From NCBI RefSeq assembly GCF_042186555.1, contig NC_133334.1, forward strand, positions 206,594,442 through 206,658,441: a DNA stretch of 64,000 nt. Reading direction: 5' to 3'. Of the stretch, positions 1 to 11,297 are shown in pieces. Positions within the stretch are counted from its first letter, which is position 1, and each line of letters opens with the position of its first letter. The position numbers and the translations under genes are program-made. This DNA comes from Aquarana catesbeiana. Its lineage: Eukaryota; Chordata; Amphibia; Anura; Ranidae. The notes under the pieces are model-generated. The model was not told the origin of the DNA. It saw nothing but the letters and a program-made list of their open reading frames with translations, and did not search any database.

Positions 1-844
1 CAGGAAGTTTCTCTTTTGGGGTAACCTTGAGTAGGCAGGAGGAGGAGCAGGAGGAACCCCAAGCCTAGAGTTCTGCGCCTAGTGCGTTCTTCGGGAGATA
101 ACTTGGTCCGGCCCAGCTGCATAGGTTCCTCAGCAGGCAGGAGGTGCTCCTCGGAATAAAGAGAAGGGACATGGAGCTCAGGCTGCCTAAAGAACGGGGA
201 GTGCTGGCGTCTTTTTTACAGGGCCCTCTCCTGAAAGCGAATATCGATCTGGTTACACAAGGTGATGACACCATCCAGATCAGCAGGGAGAGATCTTCCT
301 GCTAATTCATCCTTCACTCTATCAGAGAGGCCATGTAAAAAGTTTGCAACTAGGGCCTCATTGTTCCAACTCAGCTCAGCAGTCAAAGTACGAAAATGAA
401 GAGCGTACTGTCCCACAGAAGCGGACTCTTGACAGAGACGTAAAAGGGTGCTGGCCGCTGAGGAGACACGACCCGGTTCCTCGAAGATATTCCGAAAAAG
501 TTTCAAGAAATCAGACAGGCTAGAAACCACTGGATCATTTAGTTCCCACAGAGGGGCAGCCCAGGCTAACGCGTCGCCGGACAGGAGGGATATAATATAG
601 GCTACCTTTGCCCGATCGGACAGGAAGTTTTGGGGCAGAAGCTCAAAATGAATTGTGCACTGGTTAAGGAACCCCCTGCAGGCCTTGGAGTCCCCAGAGA
701 AACGGGACGGAGCTGGCAGATGTAATGAATGTGTGGCTGCGACTGGTGCAGCACCTGGGTCTGATGCGATTCCTGGGTCTCAAGTCTGCGAACTAAGCCC
801 TGCAACGGATCATCTGCGGGTAGCGGCACATCAGTCGGGTCCAT
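1..844 (-). pseudogene. Ty3/gypsy gag, element A (truncated by window edge)
   Basis: Structural Gag of an LTR retrotransposon, read on the minus strand from an ATG at 844 that lies 12 bases inside the 5' LTR. It begins MDPTDVPLPADD, and the Retrotrans_gag core includes NFLHGLSDRVKDELAGR. Near 60-150 the linker EPMQLGRTKLSPEERTRR, which precedes the zinc knuckle in the other elements here, can be read. The knuckle, protease, RT and integrase would lie left of the window. The frame is broken near 600 and by a stop at 216, so no intact protein is made. Gag normally packages the element RNA into cytoplasmic particles. Family assignment rests on similarity to the two more complete elements at 13.4-19.0 kb and 56.8-64 kb. 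Confidence 0.85.
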
Positions 845-856
845 GGCTGATCAAAC
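845..856 (-). promoter_or_regulatory. Candidate self-priming primer-binding site, element A
   Basis: The 12 bases between the 5' LTR and the gag ATG read GTTTGATCAGCC on the minus strand. There is no TGG-type tRNA primer site. TTGATCA in it is complementary to TGATCAA at 1409-1415 (minus strand), which lies about 34 bases after the LTR TATA-like box, close to the expected transcript start. This fits Tf1/sushi-type self-priming. Pairing is only 7 nt here, the weakest of the three elements. Confidence 0.5.
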
Positions 857-1577
857 TGTCAGGTCACCTTGAGGCTAGGTGACAAATGCACTCTGTAGGA
901 GTCAGAAGTGCACCGCTAGGTAGTGGACCGTAGGACTGACTGCTGCAGATTGAACCCTGGGAGGTTCAGGAAGCAGGTCTACTGGATCACTGACACAGAT
1001 CCCACTGGGAGCTAGAGAATAGATTCCCCAGGGCGCGGAGTCTAAGAGCCAGCAGGTGTTCACCAGAGCCTCTAGTGGTGAGGATGGACTGCGCTGCAGT
1101 CTGGCTCCAGGTCACGGCCCCCAGGGTCTCATAGCTCACGCTCACGGTAGACTACAGGAGAAAAGGAAAGAGGCAGCAGGCTGGAACAACAAGGAAAGTA
1201 AGGGACAGGCCAAGGTCGGGGCCACAAGCAGACAAGGACAACAGAGTTCACGTCAAGGTTCAGGGTCACAGGCAAACAGGGATGGTCGGGGACACGCCAA
1301 AGGTCAGGGTCACAAGCAGACAGGAATAGTTAAGAACAGGCCAAAGTCGGTAACTGGAATCAGACGTAGGAAACACAGCAAGTACACACGAAAGCTAACA
1401 CACAATGGTTGATCACAACTGCTGGCTTGCAGTGCACAGGTTAATATAGGGTTCCCTGATAGGAGCTGGGGTGGAGCCATGCTAGAGGAGAGTTTACAAA
1501 AGCAGTCAGGTGAGGGTCAGCTGGTCTCTAGAGAAGAACACATGGAGACAGGTAAGCTGAAAGACATAACCGTGACA
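857..1577 (-). mobile_element. 5' LTR of gypsy element A
   Basis: Long terminal repeat of 721 bp in minus orientation. It starts TGTCACGG at 1577 and ends CCTGACA at 857, giving TG...CA termini. A TATA-like box TATATTAA lies at 1441-1448 (minus). The same family occurs as a solo LTR at 51399-52121: both end GGTGACCTGACA and share the segment around 1020-1100 / 51890-51980. The outer flank is Harbinger DNA, so the gypsy element appears to have inserted into or beside the Harbinger element. The second LTR and matching target duplication are off the left edge. Confidence 0.85.
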
Positions 1578-1979
1578 ACCATGTTTTGTCCAGATGCAGT
1601 TCAATACATTTTTTATGCCCTACTTCTCTTAAAATAAGTTTGTTGTCTAGATGGGTTTGTAACTAGAATGAAATGCAAACTAGATTCTGTGTAAGGAGAG
1701 GACACTCAGCAGCTGTTTACACATCTGGACGTAGGAGTACTAGTGTGGGACACAAGAACACCCTTTTTATTAGGGGGCCCACACACTATAGGAGTGTCTC
1801 CATCTGTGAAGCTTGCACAAAACAGGTAAGTATTCAAGCTTGACAAAGGACAAAAATATTTCTTCATCTTGGAACTCTGCCAAAACAGAAAACTGACCCC
1901 ACTTCCAAGCAATGTTTTATATTCCTATTTCTGCCATCAAACATCTGTGTGTTAAGTATATCTATTTTTTTTCACATAG
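1578..1979 (+). other. Non-coding stretch, probable intron of the Harbinger Myb-like gene
   Basis: About 400 bases with no recognisable coding sequence. It ends in a pyrimidine-rich tract and CACATAG at 1973-1979, which forms a splice acceptor for the following exon. Upstream exons of the gene are not visible and may have been displaced by the gypsy insertion. Confidence 0.4.
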
Positions 1980-2339
1980 GAGAGAAAAGAGACCACGGAC
2001 CCCCCCACCTCAGGAAGAAGGGGAAATCCCCCAAACACAACCAGAGGAGGAGGAGGGAGATGTTATAGAAATTGTCACCACAACAGGTGAGTGTCTGCGA
2101 CCACAGGCTCAGGTAAGAGATGGATGCCTGCATATTTCTAATACATGGTGTGTTTTTTTTTTTTTCTTTTAGGTGATCGTGATGTTGTGGAAGAGGAATG
2201 TAATTTCACAAGTGAAAGTGCCCAGATCCTCATCGGGGAGATCATGGGGTGTAATAGGGATTTAGAAAACATTAAGCAAAACATCAATGATGTTCAAAAC
2301 AAAATGAAGAACATCATTGATGTTTTAGGGAGAATATAA
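1980..2339 (+). pseudogene. Harbinger accessory (Myb/SANT-like) protein, last two exons
   Basis: Two predicted exons, 1980-2086 and 2173-2339, joined by CAG|GTGAGT and TTTTCTTTTAG|GTGAT splice sites. The product is an acidic linker (PPPQEEGEIPQTQPEEEEGD) followed by a C-terminal coiled coil ending NKMKNIIDVLGRI and a TAA stop. Harbinger/PIF elements encode a Myb/SANT-like DNA-binding partner that helps the transposase enter the nucleus and bind the ends. Its C-terminal tail often looks like this in frog copies. The DNA-binding domain itself would be in upstream exons not seen here. The gene converges with the transposase at 3247-11297, the usual two-gene layout. The call depends on this context and is an inference, as the tail alone is weakly conserved. 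Confidence 0.5.
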
Positions 2340-2408
2340 AACACCCAGAAATCCCTAACTTATTCCAGGTTTATTGTTGTTTTTATGACTAATTTTTGAC
2401 ATATTATA

Positions 2409-2641
2409 GAAAAGCCAAATTTTGAAGATGCACACACTGTGCCAACATGTGCTCTCTGCCATCATGGGAGATCAATGTACGCGTTTTGTGGGTGCAACCC
2501 CTTCCTCAATAATAAAGTAGCTGAGAGGAAGGGGTTGCACCCACAAAACACGTCCATTGATCCCCCATGATGGCAGCTAGCACATGTTGACATTAGGCTA
2601 TTAGTGTGCATCTTAGTGTGCATCTTCAAATTTGGCTTTTC
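2409..2641. repeat. Palindromic MITE (foldback)
   Basis: GAAAAGCCAAATTTTGAAGATG at the left is matched in reverse at 2617-2641, and AGGAAGGGGTTGCACCCAC near 2518 mirrors the 2490-2512 segment. The whole 233 bp folds on itself around 2505-2520. It lies between the two convergent Harbinger genes. No coding capacity. Confidence 0.75.
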
Positions 2642-3000
2642 CAGGGGGTGACATCATCCCATCTGCTGAACACAATATCAAACACAGTTTATAAATACTC
2701 ATGTCTGATATTGCCTTCACTTTCTATAAAAGTTGAACTTTGTAAGTTCCAGAGTTGTGTATTTTTTATTGTTTAAAACATGCCTGTTTTACCTTAAAAG
2801 GCAATTTCTAGTTATTATTAATGTGAACTAAAAAATTGTTATACAACAAACATGTTGGTTTGTTCAAAAACCCTTTTAGAAATGCACATGTGATTGTGCT
2901 TTGATTAAAAAGATTGATAATCAACAATGTGTGGCTTCTTCTTTCAATGCTCAAAAGCATTTTTTGGAGTATATAGTTGTTGTTTTCAGTGACAATGGGG

Positions 3001-3101
3001 GTTATTTACTAAAGGCAAATACACTTTGCACTACAAGTGCAGTTTCAGTGCAGTCTCAAGTGCACTTGTAGTGCAAAGTGTATTTTCCTTTAGTAAATAA
3101 C
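3001..3101. repeat. Short perfect-type inverted repeat MITE
   Basis: GTTATTTACTAAAGGCAAAT at 3001-3020 returns inverted at 3082-3101, and the arms (about 41 bp each) meet around AGTTTCAGTGCAGTCTCAAG. It is a compact hairpin element of a type frequent in frog DNA. No target duplication was identified with certainty. Confidence 0.75.
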
Positions 3102-3246
3102 ATCCAACAGTGCTTTCTAATTTTACACAATCATGCCATTTTCAGAACTCCCCAAATTTCGGTCATGGTCAGCTAAAAGAAAGCCAAGAAGTAAATCAAA
3201 GCAAATATTTGTTCAGTTTAAAATATATTTTTATTTAAAAAATGTC

Positions 3247-4005
3247 TCAGACATTGTCTGGCATATCGATGGCCCCCCTACCCGCAAAGTATTCCATGTA
3301 TCTTAGACGGACCTCACGGGCACTCTGGGGGGGCAAGCCAGGACAGCCAGTTTCAAGCGTCGTCAAGGTTGGTTCATTCTGAATTCCATCCTCAGGTCCA
3401 ACTGAGGTAGCATAGTTCACAGAATTTCTCCTTAAAAAATTGTGGAGAACACAGCAAGCCAGGATGATGTGATTGAGTCTATATTCCTCTATGTGTATCG
3501 ATGTAAGAAATAGGCGGAACCGGCTGGCCATTATTCCAAACGTGTTCTCCACCACTCTTCCGGCTCTGGCCAGCTGGTAATTAAAAACCCTCTGGTCCAG
3601 GGTGAGGGTCCTCATAGGGAATGGCCGCATAAGATGGTCCCCCAGCGTAAATGCTTTATCCGCAACAAAGACGAATGGGAGTCCTTCCGCATTGTCTTCT
3701 GGAGGTGGCAGGTCCAAGCTGCCATTCTGGAGATGCCTGTAAAACTCCGTGCGGGCAATGACTCCACCATCTGACATCCGGCCATTCTTCCCCACGTCCA
3801 CATACAGGAACTCGTAAGTAGCCGACACCACCGCCAACATCACAATACTATTGAACCCCTTGTAATTATAATAGTATGACCCCAATTTGGGAGGTGGGAC
3901 TATGTGGACGTGTTTCCCATAAATTGCCCCAACGCAGTTGGGAAAGTCCCACCGCTGGGCAAAGTGGGAGACCACAGTCTGCCATTCCTGTGGGTTGGAA
4001 GGAAA
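3247..4005 (-). pseudogene. Harbinger/PIF transposase, catalytic exon (HARBI1-like)
   Basis: Second exon of a DDE_Tnp_4 family transposase, about 250 residues and fully open. It starts FPSNPQEWQ after a splice acceptor (TTGCCTCCACAG) at 4006. Recognisable motifs are VGAIYGKHVHIVPP, VDVGKNGRMSDGG, FVADKAFTLGDHLMRPFP and RVVENTFGIMASRFRLF. In the family the first catalytic Asp lies in GAIDGKH. Here it is Tyr (TAT for GAT), so the enzyme is probably inactive even though the frame is open. The second Asp (FVADKAF) and the Glu (VVENTF) remain. The phase-0 junction KDYIK|FPSNP joins it to the exon at 11040-11297, seven kilobases away. The enzyme normally cuts and pastes with a 3-bp TWA target. Confidence 0.9.
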
Positions 4006-4703
4006 CTGTGGAGGCAAACAAGAAAAAAAAATTAATCATTTTGCAAAAAAACATGGAAAGCAGATTAGACACAAACATTCTTAGCTAACATCAGTGTAAC
4101 ATTTATTTTAGGGAGTATTTAAAGACAAAGGTATAAGGTCCACTTATCAGATTCCTCCCCCCCTCTCATGGGCCATTTTCAAAATTTTAGGGGAGGGGAG
4201 ATGTTTTGGACAGGTAACCCTCTCCACTTCATTGAGAGATGAATGCCTAAATAATGTGTATTACTTTGGCCAGCCCCTCCTTACTTACACTACTGGCAGC
4301 CCACTGGACAGGTAAGAAGTGTCATAATACAAAGATATAAATACACACTGTACACATTTTAGCACATTTTTACATTCTGCTATTACCTATCAAGATAATA
4401 ATAGGATACAAAAACTTTAAACAGTACCATTTGAAAGTATTCAGGCAGGCCCTTGCACTACATGCTTTGGGTAATTCATCCATAAATCTGACCACAAAAG
4501 AGGTGGGTATAGTGTGTATGGTTTTGGCAAAGTCAGCAGACAGAGTATTGGTATCAGCTGAGTTAGAAGTTGGGGGGAGGGAGGGTTCCAAATGATTTTG
4601 GGACGCCCCAAAAAAACCTCTGGCACTCTGCCGGAATTTAAACACAAATCACATTTTTACACATTTTAGGGGGTATTTTAGGGTAAAGCACTACTATGGA
4701 GCT
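4006..4703 (-). other. 3' part of Harbinger transposase intron
   Basis: About 700 bases of AT-rich intron between the catalytic exon and the LINE insertion. I see no known domain and no clear repeat boundaries. Short open frames around 4370-4647 have no recognisable similarity and are treated as chance. Confidence 0.5.
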
Positions 4704-4719
4704 GACAAAATACATTGTT
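4704..4719. repeat. LINE target-site duplication, left copy
   Basis: GACAAAATACATTGTT here is repeated exactly at 10795-10810. It brackets the LINE and marks its 3' end (left) and 5' end (right). Confidence 0.9.
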
Positions 4720-5198
4720 TTTTTTAAAATTGTATTTTTATTGAAAGAACAAAAACAATTTTTTTTCCCAAAGAAACACATAAAGTTTCAATTTAAACAT
4801 ACAGTGCCAAAATCACAATATAAAAACAAGACGAGGATAAGAGAGATCCACTAATACAATACACAAAGGTAGACTGCATTAACAGAGGTGAGAATAACTC
4901 ATATGTAAATAGAAAACAGGTTAGCGGTCATACATGAGTGACATTATCAACTAGAATAGTAATGATGAAACCAGATGAGAGTGAGAGGTATCAGTATTGG
5001 GGTAGAAGAAACACATTGATACATATTTTTGAAAAGGAACAAAGGGTTTGGGGTATTCATATGGCAGTGGCCGTCAGGGGAGTCCCAAACTCTGATTGGT
5101 CCCATAAATCCCAGATCTTGTGAAATTGAGGGACGGTGTCATGAACGTAGGCCGTTAAATATTCCATCCCATGGATGTCAGCTATAAGTTGAAGGAGT

Positions 5199-8100
5199 CT
5201 ATACCTTGGAGGGGTTGGAGTTGGATAGCCAACACAAGGGGATCAGTCTCTTAGCAGCTAAGAAAACATAAGCAATCAATCTATTATTGTGTTTTGAAAT
5301 ACCTTTAAAAGGAAGACCTAATAAGTAATGCAGAGGGTCCAGTGGGAGAGACACGTCTACTACTTTCTGAATCAACAACATTACTTCTTGCCAAAGGGGT
5401 CTGATCAAAGAACATTGCCAGAATATATGAAACAGAGAACCCACTTCCAAACCACAACGCCAACATCTGTCCGAGGTCGAGAGGTCATATTTGTGGATGG
5501 CTTTGGGTGTTTTATACCAAAACATTAGGACTTTAACAGACGTCTCCCTCTGCAAGACACATTTGGAAGACTTAGAAGTGGCAGTCCAGATCCTATCCCA
5601 CAGCTGAGGACTGATAGGCCTGCACAACATTAGAGCCCATTTTCTCATGTATAAATGAGTGACCTCAGTAAGGGGAGTGGACTCATGAAGAATGCGGTGA
5701 ATGGAAGATACTAATTGTAATTGATTGGGACCCTGAGCACACAAAAATTCAAAAGGGGTGGGTTTGTCTTAGGTCTGAGACGGGGATCGGGAATGGAAAA
5801 AATGTCTGATTTGAAGGTAAAAATAAAACAACTGGGAGGGAATGTCAAACTTTTCACAGATGGTGTCGAATGTAGGTAGTCGACGGGATATCGGATTAAC
5901 AAGATTACGAAGTTGAAACAAAGAGGCGTTTACCCAAGGAAAAATTACGTCCCAAGGATAGACTGTCTGGGATGTTTAGATTAAATAAAACATTTGTGAG
6001 GGGGGAGCAGGTTGATGAAAGAGAGTAGTTCTGTCTACATTTATTCCATTTAGAGAGAGTGAAGTTCATAAGTGCTATACAATGACGTCTATATGTGGAG
6101 TGGGGGACCAAATCAGGGAGCATGGATGTATCGGATACAAAACCCCTTTCTCAATATCAGACCAGTGGCTAGGGGCCATTATACTGGACCAGGAGGAAAT
6201 AACCCTAAAATGGAATACATAATAATATTTTATTATATCCGGAGCACCCAGTCCCCCTCTAGATCTAAGGGCAAAGACCACCGAGCTTGCTATGTGATGG
6301 GCTCTACCATTCCAAATAAATCTTAGGAAACTCCTTTGGATTGCTTTAAGTTGAGGAAGTGGAATAGCTATGGGTAGTGTTTCAAAATAATACAATTATT
6401 ATCTGGGTAAAATGGACATCTTTAATACATTTAGTCTACCCAAGAGGGAAAGGGGGTACTTCGTCCAGTTTTGCAGGGATTTGTTAATATCTAAAATTAG
6501 GGGAGGGAAATTAGCAGGGTAGAGGGCGGAGTAAGTAGAGGTAAGATGGATCCCCAAATATTTGAGGGAGGATGTACACCATTTATAAGGATAAGATTGC
6601 ATTAGTTGACACAGTAGAGGGGGGGAATGTTTAAAGGAAGAGCCTCTGTTTTGGTAGTGTTAACTTTGTAGCCAGATATGGCTCCAAAAGAGAAGAGAAG
6701 ACTATGTAGTGAGGGTAGGGACAGCAGTGGCTGGGTGATGGTTAGCAGAATATCATCTGCGAACAATGATAATTTGTATTCCCTCTGTCTCATCACCGCT
6801 CCACGAATATCCGGATGTAGGCGGATGGACTCAGCTAGGGGCTCAAGGCATAAAATAAAAAGTAATGGGGACAATGGGCACCCCTGCCGAGTGCCATTAC
6901 TCATAGGGAAGCAAGGCGACAGAAAAGAAGACATCTGGACTTGAGCCGAAACCTGGGAGTATAATGCCTGTAGCACTCTCAGGAAAGGGCCTTTAAAACC
7001 CAACCTAAGTAAAGTAGAGAACATATAGGGCCAACTCAGCCTATCAAAGGCTTTTTGTGCATCTAGATTTAACACTAAAGCTTGGCGTGAGGATCTATTC
7101 AGAAGGTCAATCAAGTTTATGGTGCGACGGGTATTATCACCCGCGTGTCTAGTCAGGACAAAACCCACCTGGTCTCTGTTGATTAATTTTGGGATAAATT
7201 TAGAAAGCCTAGTAGCTAATATCTTGGTAAAAATGTTATAGTCTGAATTTAAAAGGGCTATAGGTCTATAATTGTCAGGGGGGGAGGGATCCTTTCTGGG
7301 TTTAGGGATAACAGATATATAAGAATGGGAAAACTGGGAATGCGGGGGTTGACCTTTGAGGAACGTGCTATAGAGGGTCAATAAATGGGGGGATAAAATG
7401 TCAAGGAAGGTTTTATAATAGGAGTAGGGTAGACCGTCTGGGCCAGGGGATTTATGTAACGGGAGGTCCTTGATTGTGTGGCGCAGTTCCTCAGCAGTTA
7501 TGGGAGCATTCAGATCAATGAGATCGGAGGAAGATAGTTTCGGGAGTCTAAGATCCTTGAAAAAAGCATCAAATTTTTCTTTTGTAAAATTAAACTGATT
7601 TTTGGGAGTTAGGCAGTTATATAACTTGCTGTAGAAATCACCAAAGACCTTGGACATTTCAGACAGACAGTGTGTTCTGGATCCATCAGTCTTAATAAGA
7701 AAGTCAGGGAAATAATTGAAGAGACGCGGACGTAGTTTGTTTACTAGCATCCTATGAGTCTTGTTAGCAAACTCATAGAATTTTTGTTTAACCCAGAGTA
7801 TAGATTTAGCTGCCTTACCAAGTTTTATAGATTTAATTTGTTCCCTGAGGGATGTAACCATATGAAGTTTCGACACTGTGGGTTTGCACAATACATTCCG
7901 CTACTGTCAAGTCAGAAGTTTATTTCTATCTTTTTTCAGGCGTGTGCCCTCCGCGATGCTCGCACCATGGAAGACACACTGTGGAAAAATTGGGAATAGA
8001 TCCCACATTAAGTAAAAAGAATTCCTCGAGGCCTGCCGCTAATTTAACGCGAGAAGGTTCAGAGTGAAGGAGTTGATCGTTTAGACGCCAGTGGCAAGAC

Positions 8101-8841
8101 CTAGAGGGGATTTTAGACAACATGACCTCCATTGTAAAAGGGGCGTGGTCAGACCACGTAATGGGGGATATGTTAGAGTCAATAATGTGAGGGAGAAGTG
8201 GAGCTGAAACGAGAAAATGGTCCAGACGGGAGTACATTTTGTGGGCTGTGGAGAAGAAGGTAAATTGCTTGGCCGTGGGGTGTTTAATCCTCCAAGAGTC
8301 AAATAACTGGTGGGACCTGACACATTTACAGAAGGAACTGGCTTGAGAGTTGGATTTCCGCGAGGGAATGTCATTTAACATAGTCTGCCTATCCCTAGTT
8401 GGGGACATGGCCAAATTGAAATCCCCTCCTATGATCATAAAGGGTTGGGCACGGTATTGGGGCAAGCCAAAAACCTTATCAAGGAAATCCACCTGACCAG
8501 TATTGGGTGCGTATAAGTTAACTAAAGTAAAGGAAGAGGACATATAGTCGCAATCCAGGATAATGAACCTCCCATGAGGGTCAGCATGTGTACTTTTGAC
8601 CCTAATGGGACAGGATTTTTTGATTAGAATTGCCACTCCGGTTTTGCCTGTGGAATCAGAGGCCAGGTAGGAGGTAGGAAAGAGCTTGGAAGCAAATTTT
8701 TCAAGAGCCTCCTGCCCGAAAATGCGTCTCCTGGAGCATGACTACGTCCGCACCTGAGGACCTGAATTCCTTCAGAGCAATCCATCGCTTCCGAATCAAA
8801 TTAAGGCCCTTGACATTATATGACAGAAGCTTTAAGGTCAT
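5199..8841 (-). pseudogene. LINE ORF2: endonuclease, reverse transcriptase, C-terminal zinc motif
   Basis: Starts ATG at 8841 (MTLKLLSYNVKGLNLIRKRW). The AP-type endonuclease shows VMLQETHF, LVNLYAPN, GGDFNLAMSPT, SRLDHFLVS and SDHAPF. The RT shows KSPGPDGLPYSYYK, NYRPIALLN, DQVGF, LNLDAQKAFDRLSW, NGTRQGCPLSPLLF and the intact catalytic LFADDILL. The C-terminal CWRCGLEVGSLFHIFWQC matches the L1 CX2-3CX7HX4C motif. The protein nicks DNA and primes reverse transcription on the cut end. Stops near 8690 and 8660, frame changes near 7900, the stop at 6602 and several breaks to 5744 show it is dead. The RT core (6602-7891) is one open 429-codon stretch. Confidence 0.92.
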
Positions 8842-9616
8842 GGGAACATATCAAAAAAGAGCAATAGTTCCATAGTAAACCTGTAAACCTATGTAGACAT
8901 GTGATAATACTGACATAGTAAAGGACATACATATGGAGTTTTAAAATGCAGTGAGAGAAATTACCCCAGTGATACTCATACATGATCCAATTGACCTCTT
9001 AAGAAAAAAAATAAACAGGAAAAAAAGAAGAAAAAAAGGATATGGGTAGATAGACGACCTCAACCAACAGGACTGACATATGAGTTGCAAACCAAAAAAA
9101 AACACAAAAATAAAAACAATGACAATAAAAAAAAAAAAAAAAGAAACAATAGTTGAAAACCTGAGACACATCCACATCTCAGGAGGCCCTGTGAAATATC
9201 ATGGGCCAGGGAGGGACACATACGGACCTCCAGCAGGAAAACTCTGGGGTTGAGGGGAGCCGCCCGCTCTCCTTAAGAAAAACGTGACAGTAGCTACAAA
9301 TTACACATTAAGAAAGAAAAGAGTAAATATTTATTGAGGGCAGTCAACCAATAACACATCCCTAGGATGAAAAAAAGATGCCCAGAACAATAAACAGATG
9401 ATTCCCCATGGGGATGAGAAAGCAGGTTACCCCCGAAGTGATTCAGGGTAACATTTTAAACCTTGAGTCCAGTTCACAACAATTGTGTTTTCCATGGACA
9501 AAAAAGGGAAAAGAAATACGAAGTAAGCCAGGGTGGGTTTAACCAGAGACATCAGGGAGGCTGCTTTGAGGGTCATGAACGTTGAGCTGTGGAAAGATGC
9601 TTCTTCGGTTGGCCCC
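8842..9616 (-). other. LINE inter-ORF spacer
   Basis: About 775 bases between ORF1 and ORF2, unusually long for an L1-type element. It holds a homopolymer run (A17-type on the plus strand at 9127-9142). I see no domain. Part may be a decayed coding region or an inserted fragment. Confidence 0.5.
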
Positions 9617-10663
9617 TCACGGGGGTCCACAGAAGACTTGGTGTAGATGGTAAGGGATGAGCTTGTAGAGGTGAGGTTGTAGATCATCATCAGGTAGAGG
9701 AGGAAGAGCGAGGCTTTTCATGAAGGCATCTCCTTCCTGGAGGTCTCGGAGGCTGTGTTGGATGCCATCTTTTGAGACGATGAGCCGAAAGGGGAACCCC
9801 CAATAATATGGGACCCAATGTTGCTGTAGGTGGGTTGTTATTGGGCGTAGGTTCCTTCTTTTAGCCAGGGTGATGGGAGATAGGTCGCTGAAGATCTGTA
9901 GCTTGGCCCCCTTGTAGGTAATTTGAGATTTGTTACCTGCGGCCAGACTCAGTGCTTCCTTACTATCATAATAGTGGAAACGCACAATGACATCCCTGGG
10001 TCTGGCTCCAGCGGGGGGTTTGGGGCCCAGGGAATGATGTGCCCTGTCCAGACGCCAATCCACATCCACCACCATGGGTGCTAGAGGGTTAAAGAGCCCG
10101 AGAAGGTATGGACGCAGAGAGGAGTATCCCACCGTTTAGGGAATGAGGTTCTGATGTCTCTCTCTTTTCTTCAAATCTTCCTGCTGTGTTTGTAACTGGG
10201 TGACAGAGTGTTTAAGATTATAGTTTTCTTCCTACATGGCCTGCACATAGTTCACCATTTTATCAAATTTTTGTTCTAGAGCGTCAGCTCTTTCTCCAAT
10301 TTGATTTATTTCCCCCCTTAGTTCTGTGGAAATTTTGCTCACCTCTGCCACAATGCTCCTAGTGACCTGCTGAAAAATGGTCTGTAGTTTGGCATCCAGT
10401 TCAGCATCCAGGATGTCCGGGGTCAAAACCCCCCTGTGCAGGGGGGAGTTCAGGCCCTGTAACGTGGCCGGTAGCGGTGGAGAGGGTACCCGCATCTTCC
10501 ATCCCCAGAAGTGGATCCATAGCGGCGAAGGGATCTGCAGGGGAACTCGAGGCCAAGGATTGCGGCCTAGTGATGAATCTGTCCATGCCTGATTCCGTTT
10601 GCGGCTCAAACACCGGCTTATAATATTGTTGCTGCTGGCCAATATTGCCCATGGGGTGCCCAC
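9617..10663 (-). pseudogene. LINE ORF1 protein (Transposase_22-type RNA-binding protein)
   Basis: RNA chaperone/packaging protein of an L1-type LINE. The N-terminal half contains a coiled coil (RGEINQIGERADALEQKFDK). The C-terminal half has RLDRAHHSLGPKPPAGARPR, DVIVRFHYYDSKEAL and ITYKGAKLQIFSDLSP, which are the RRM/C-terminal-domain signatures of L1 ORF1p. Breaks: a frame change near 10430, a stop after VNYVQAM at 10232, and another stop near 10133. The protein ends QVFCGPP at 9617. Its position 5' of ORF2 supports the L1/Tx1 call. Confidence 0.88.
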
Positions 10664-10794
10664 GGAGTGGGGTGTTTAGTCAGGCTTACCCCCGAAGATA
10701 ACGGTGCCTTTTAATAGCTGATCGGAGGTCACGGAGCAGACGGGCCCGGAGCTCACTCAGACCACGTCCGCCATGCCAGAAAGCCGCACATGCC

Positions 10795-10810
10795 GACAAA
10801 ATACATTGTT
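10795..10810. repeat. LINE target-site duplication, right copy
   Basis: Exact copy of GACAAAATACATTGTT at 4704-4719. Beyond it the Harbinger intron resumes with AAGTGACTGG. Confidence 0.9.
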
Positions 10811-11039
10811 AAGTGACTGGACAAGGTGGATATAGGCCCAGGAGAGCATGCTAGGGAGGTAAGTGAAGGCAAATATGTATGAAGGACAACATTTTTTTTT
10901 TTAAATCCAGCATGCATGAGGACAAAGGGGACATTCACAGCATATTACAATCATGGTAATTAGGGAATGAGGAAAGAAATACAATATATTAGCAAACATT
11001 AAATACAATAAGTGTGATGTTAAAGGATAAAAATCTTAC

Positions 11040-11297
11040 CTTAATATAGTCCTTCTGCAGGACCTGAATGATGGCAGAACAGGTCTCTGGGATAATGATC
11101 CCCAGAGCCTGGGGGGAGATGCCTGTCGAGAACTTGAGGTTCTGCAGGCTTCTCCCCGTCGCCAAGTACCGCAAGGTGGCGACTAGCCTCTGCTCCGGAG
11201 TGATGGCTTGCCTCATGCAGGTATCCTGGCTGCTGATATAAGGGGCAGCAAAGCCAACAAACGGTGAAAAACAGGGTCCGTCAACGGACAAGAACAC
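11040..11297 (-). pseudogene. Harbinger transposase, upstream exon
   Basis: N-terminal coding exon of the transposase at 3247-4005. It encodes YISSQDTCMRQAITPEQRL, ATLRYLATGRSLQNLKFSTG and IIQVLQKDYIK, the helical region before the DDE core in HARBI1-like proteins. It ends with a good donor AAG|GTAAGA at 11040, in phase with the acceptor at 4006. The true 5' end of the coding region is unclear, since the family usually has another 60-100 residues upstream. The first residues read here (MFLSVDGPCFSPF) may include intron sequence. Confidence 0.8.

Larger units (their letters stand above)
4720..10794 (-). mobile_element. Nearly complete L1-type LINE inserted in the Harbinger intron
   Basis: Non-LTR retrotransposon of 6.07 kb on the minus strand, bounded by an exact 16-bp duplication (4704-4719 / 10795-10810). 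Its 3' end carries AATAAAAATACAATTTTAAA-type A-rich sequence at 4720-4745. A 5' UTR at 10664-10794 precedes ORF1 (9617-10663), a spacer of about 775 bp containing a T-run follows, then ORF2 (5199-8841) and a 3' UTR. The order ORF1, then endonuclease, RT and cysteine motif, is that of the L1 clade (L1 or Tx1 lineage). It is full length or close to it but both ORFs carry stops. It lies in the same orientation as the host transposase gene. Confidence 0.9.

Noticed and set aside
4370..4647. Two overlapping 68-91-codon frames in the Harbinger intron
   Set aside because: No similarity recognised, no splice context; chance frames.
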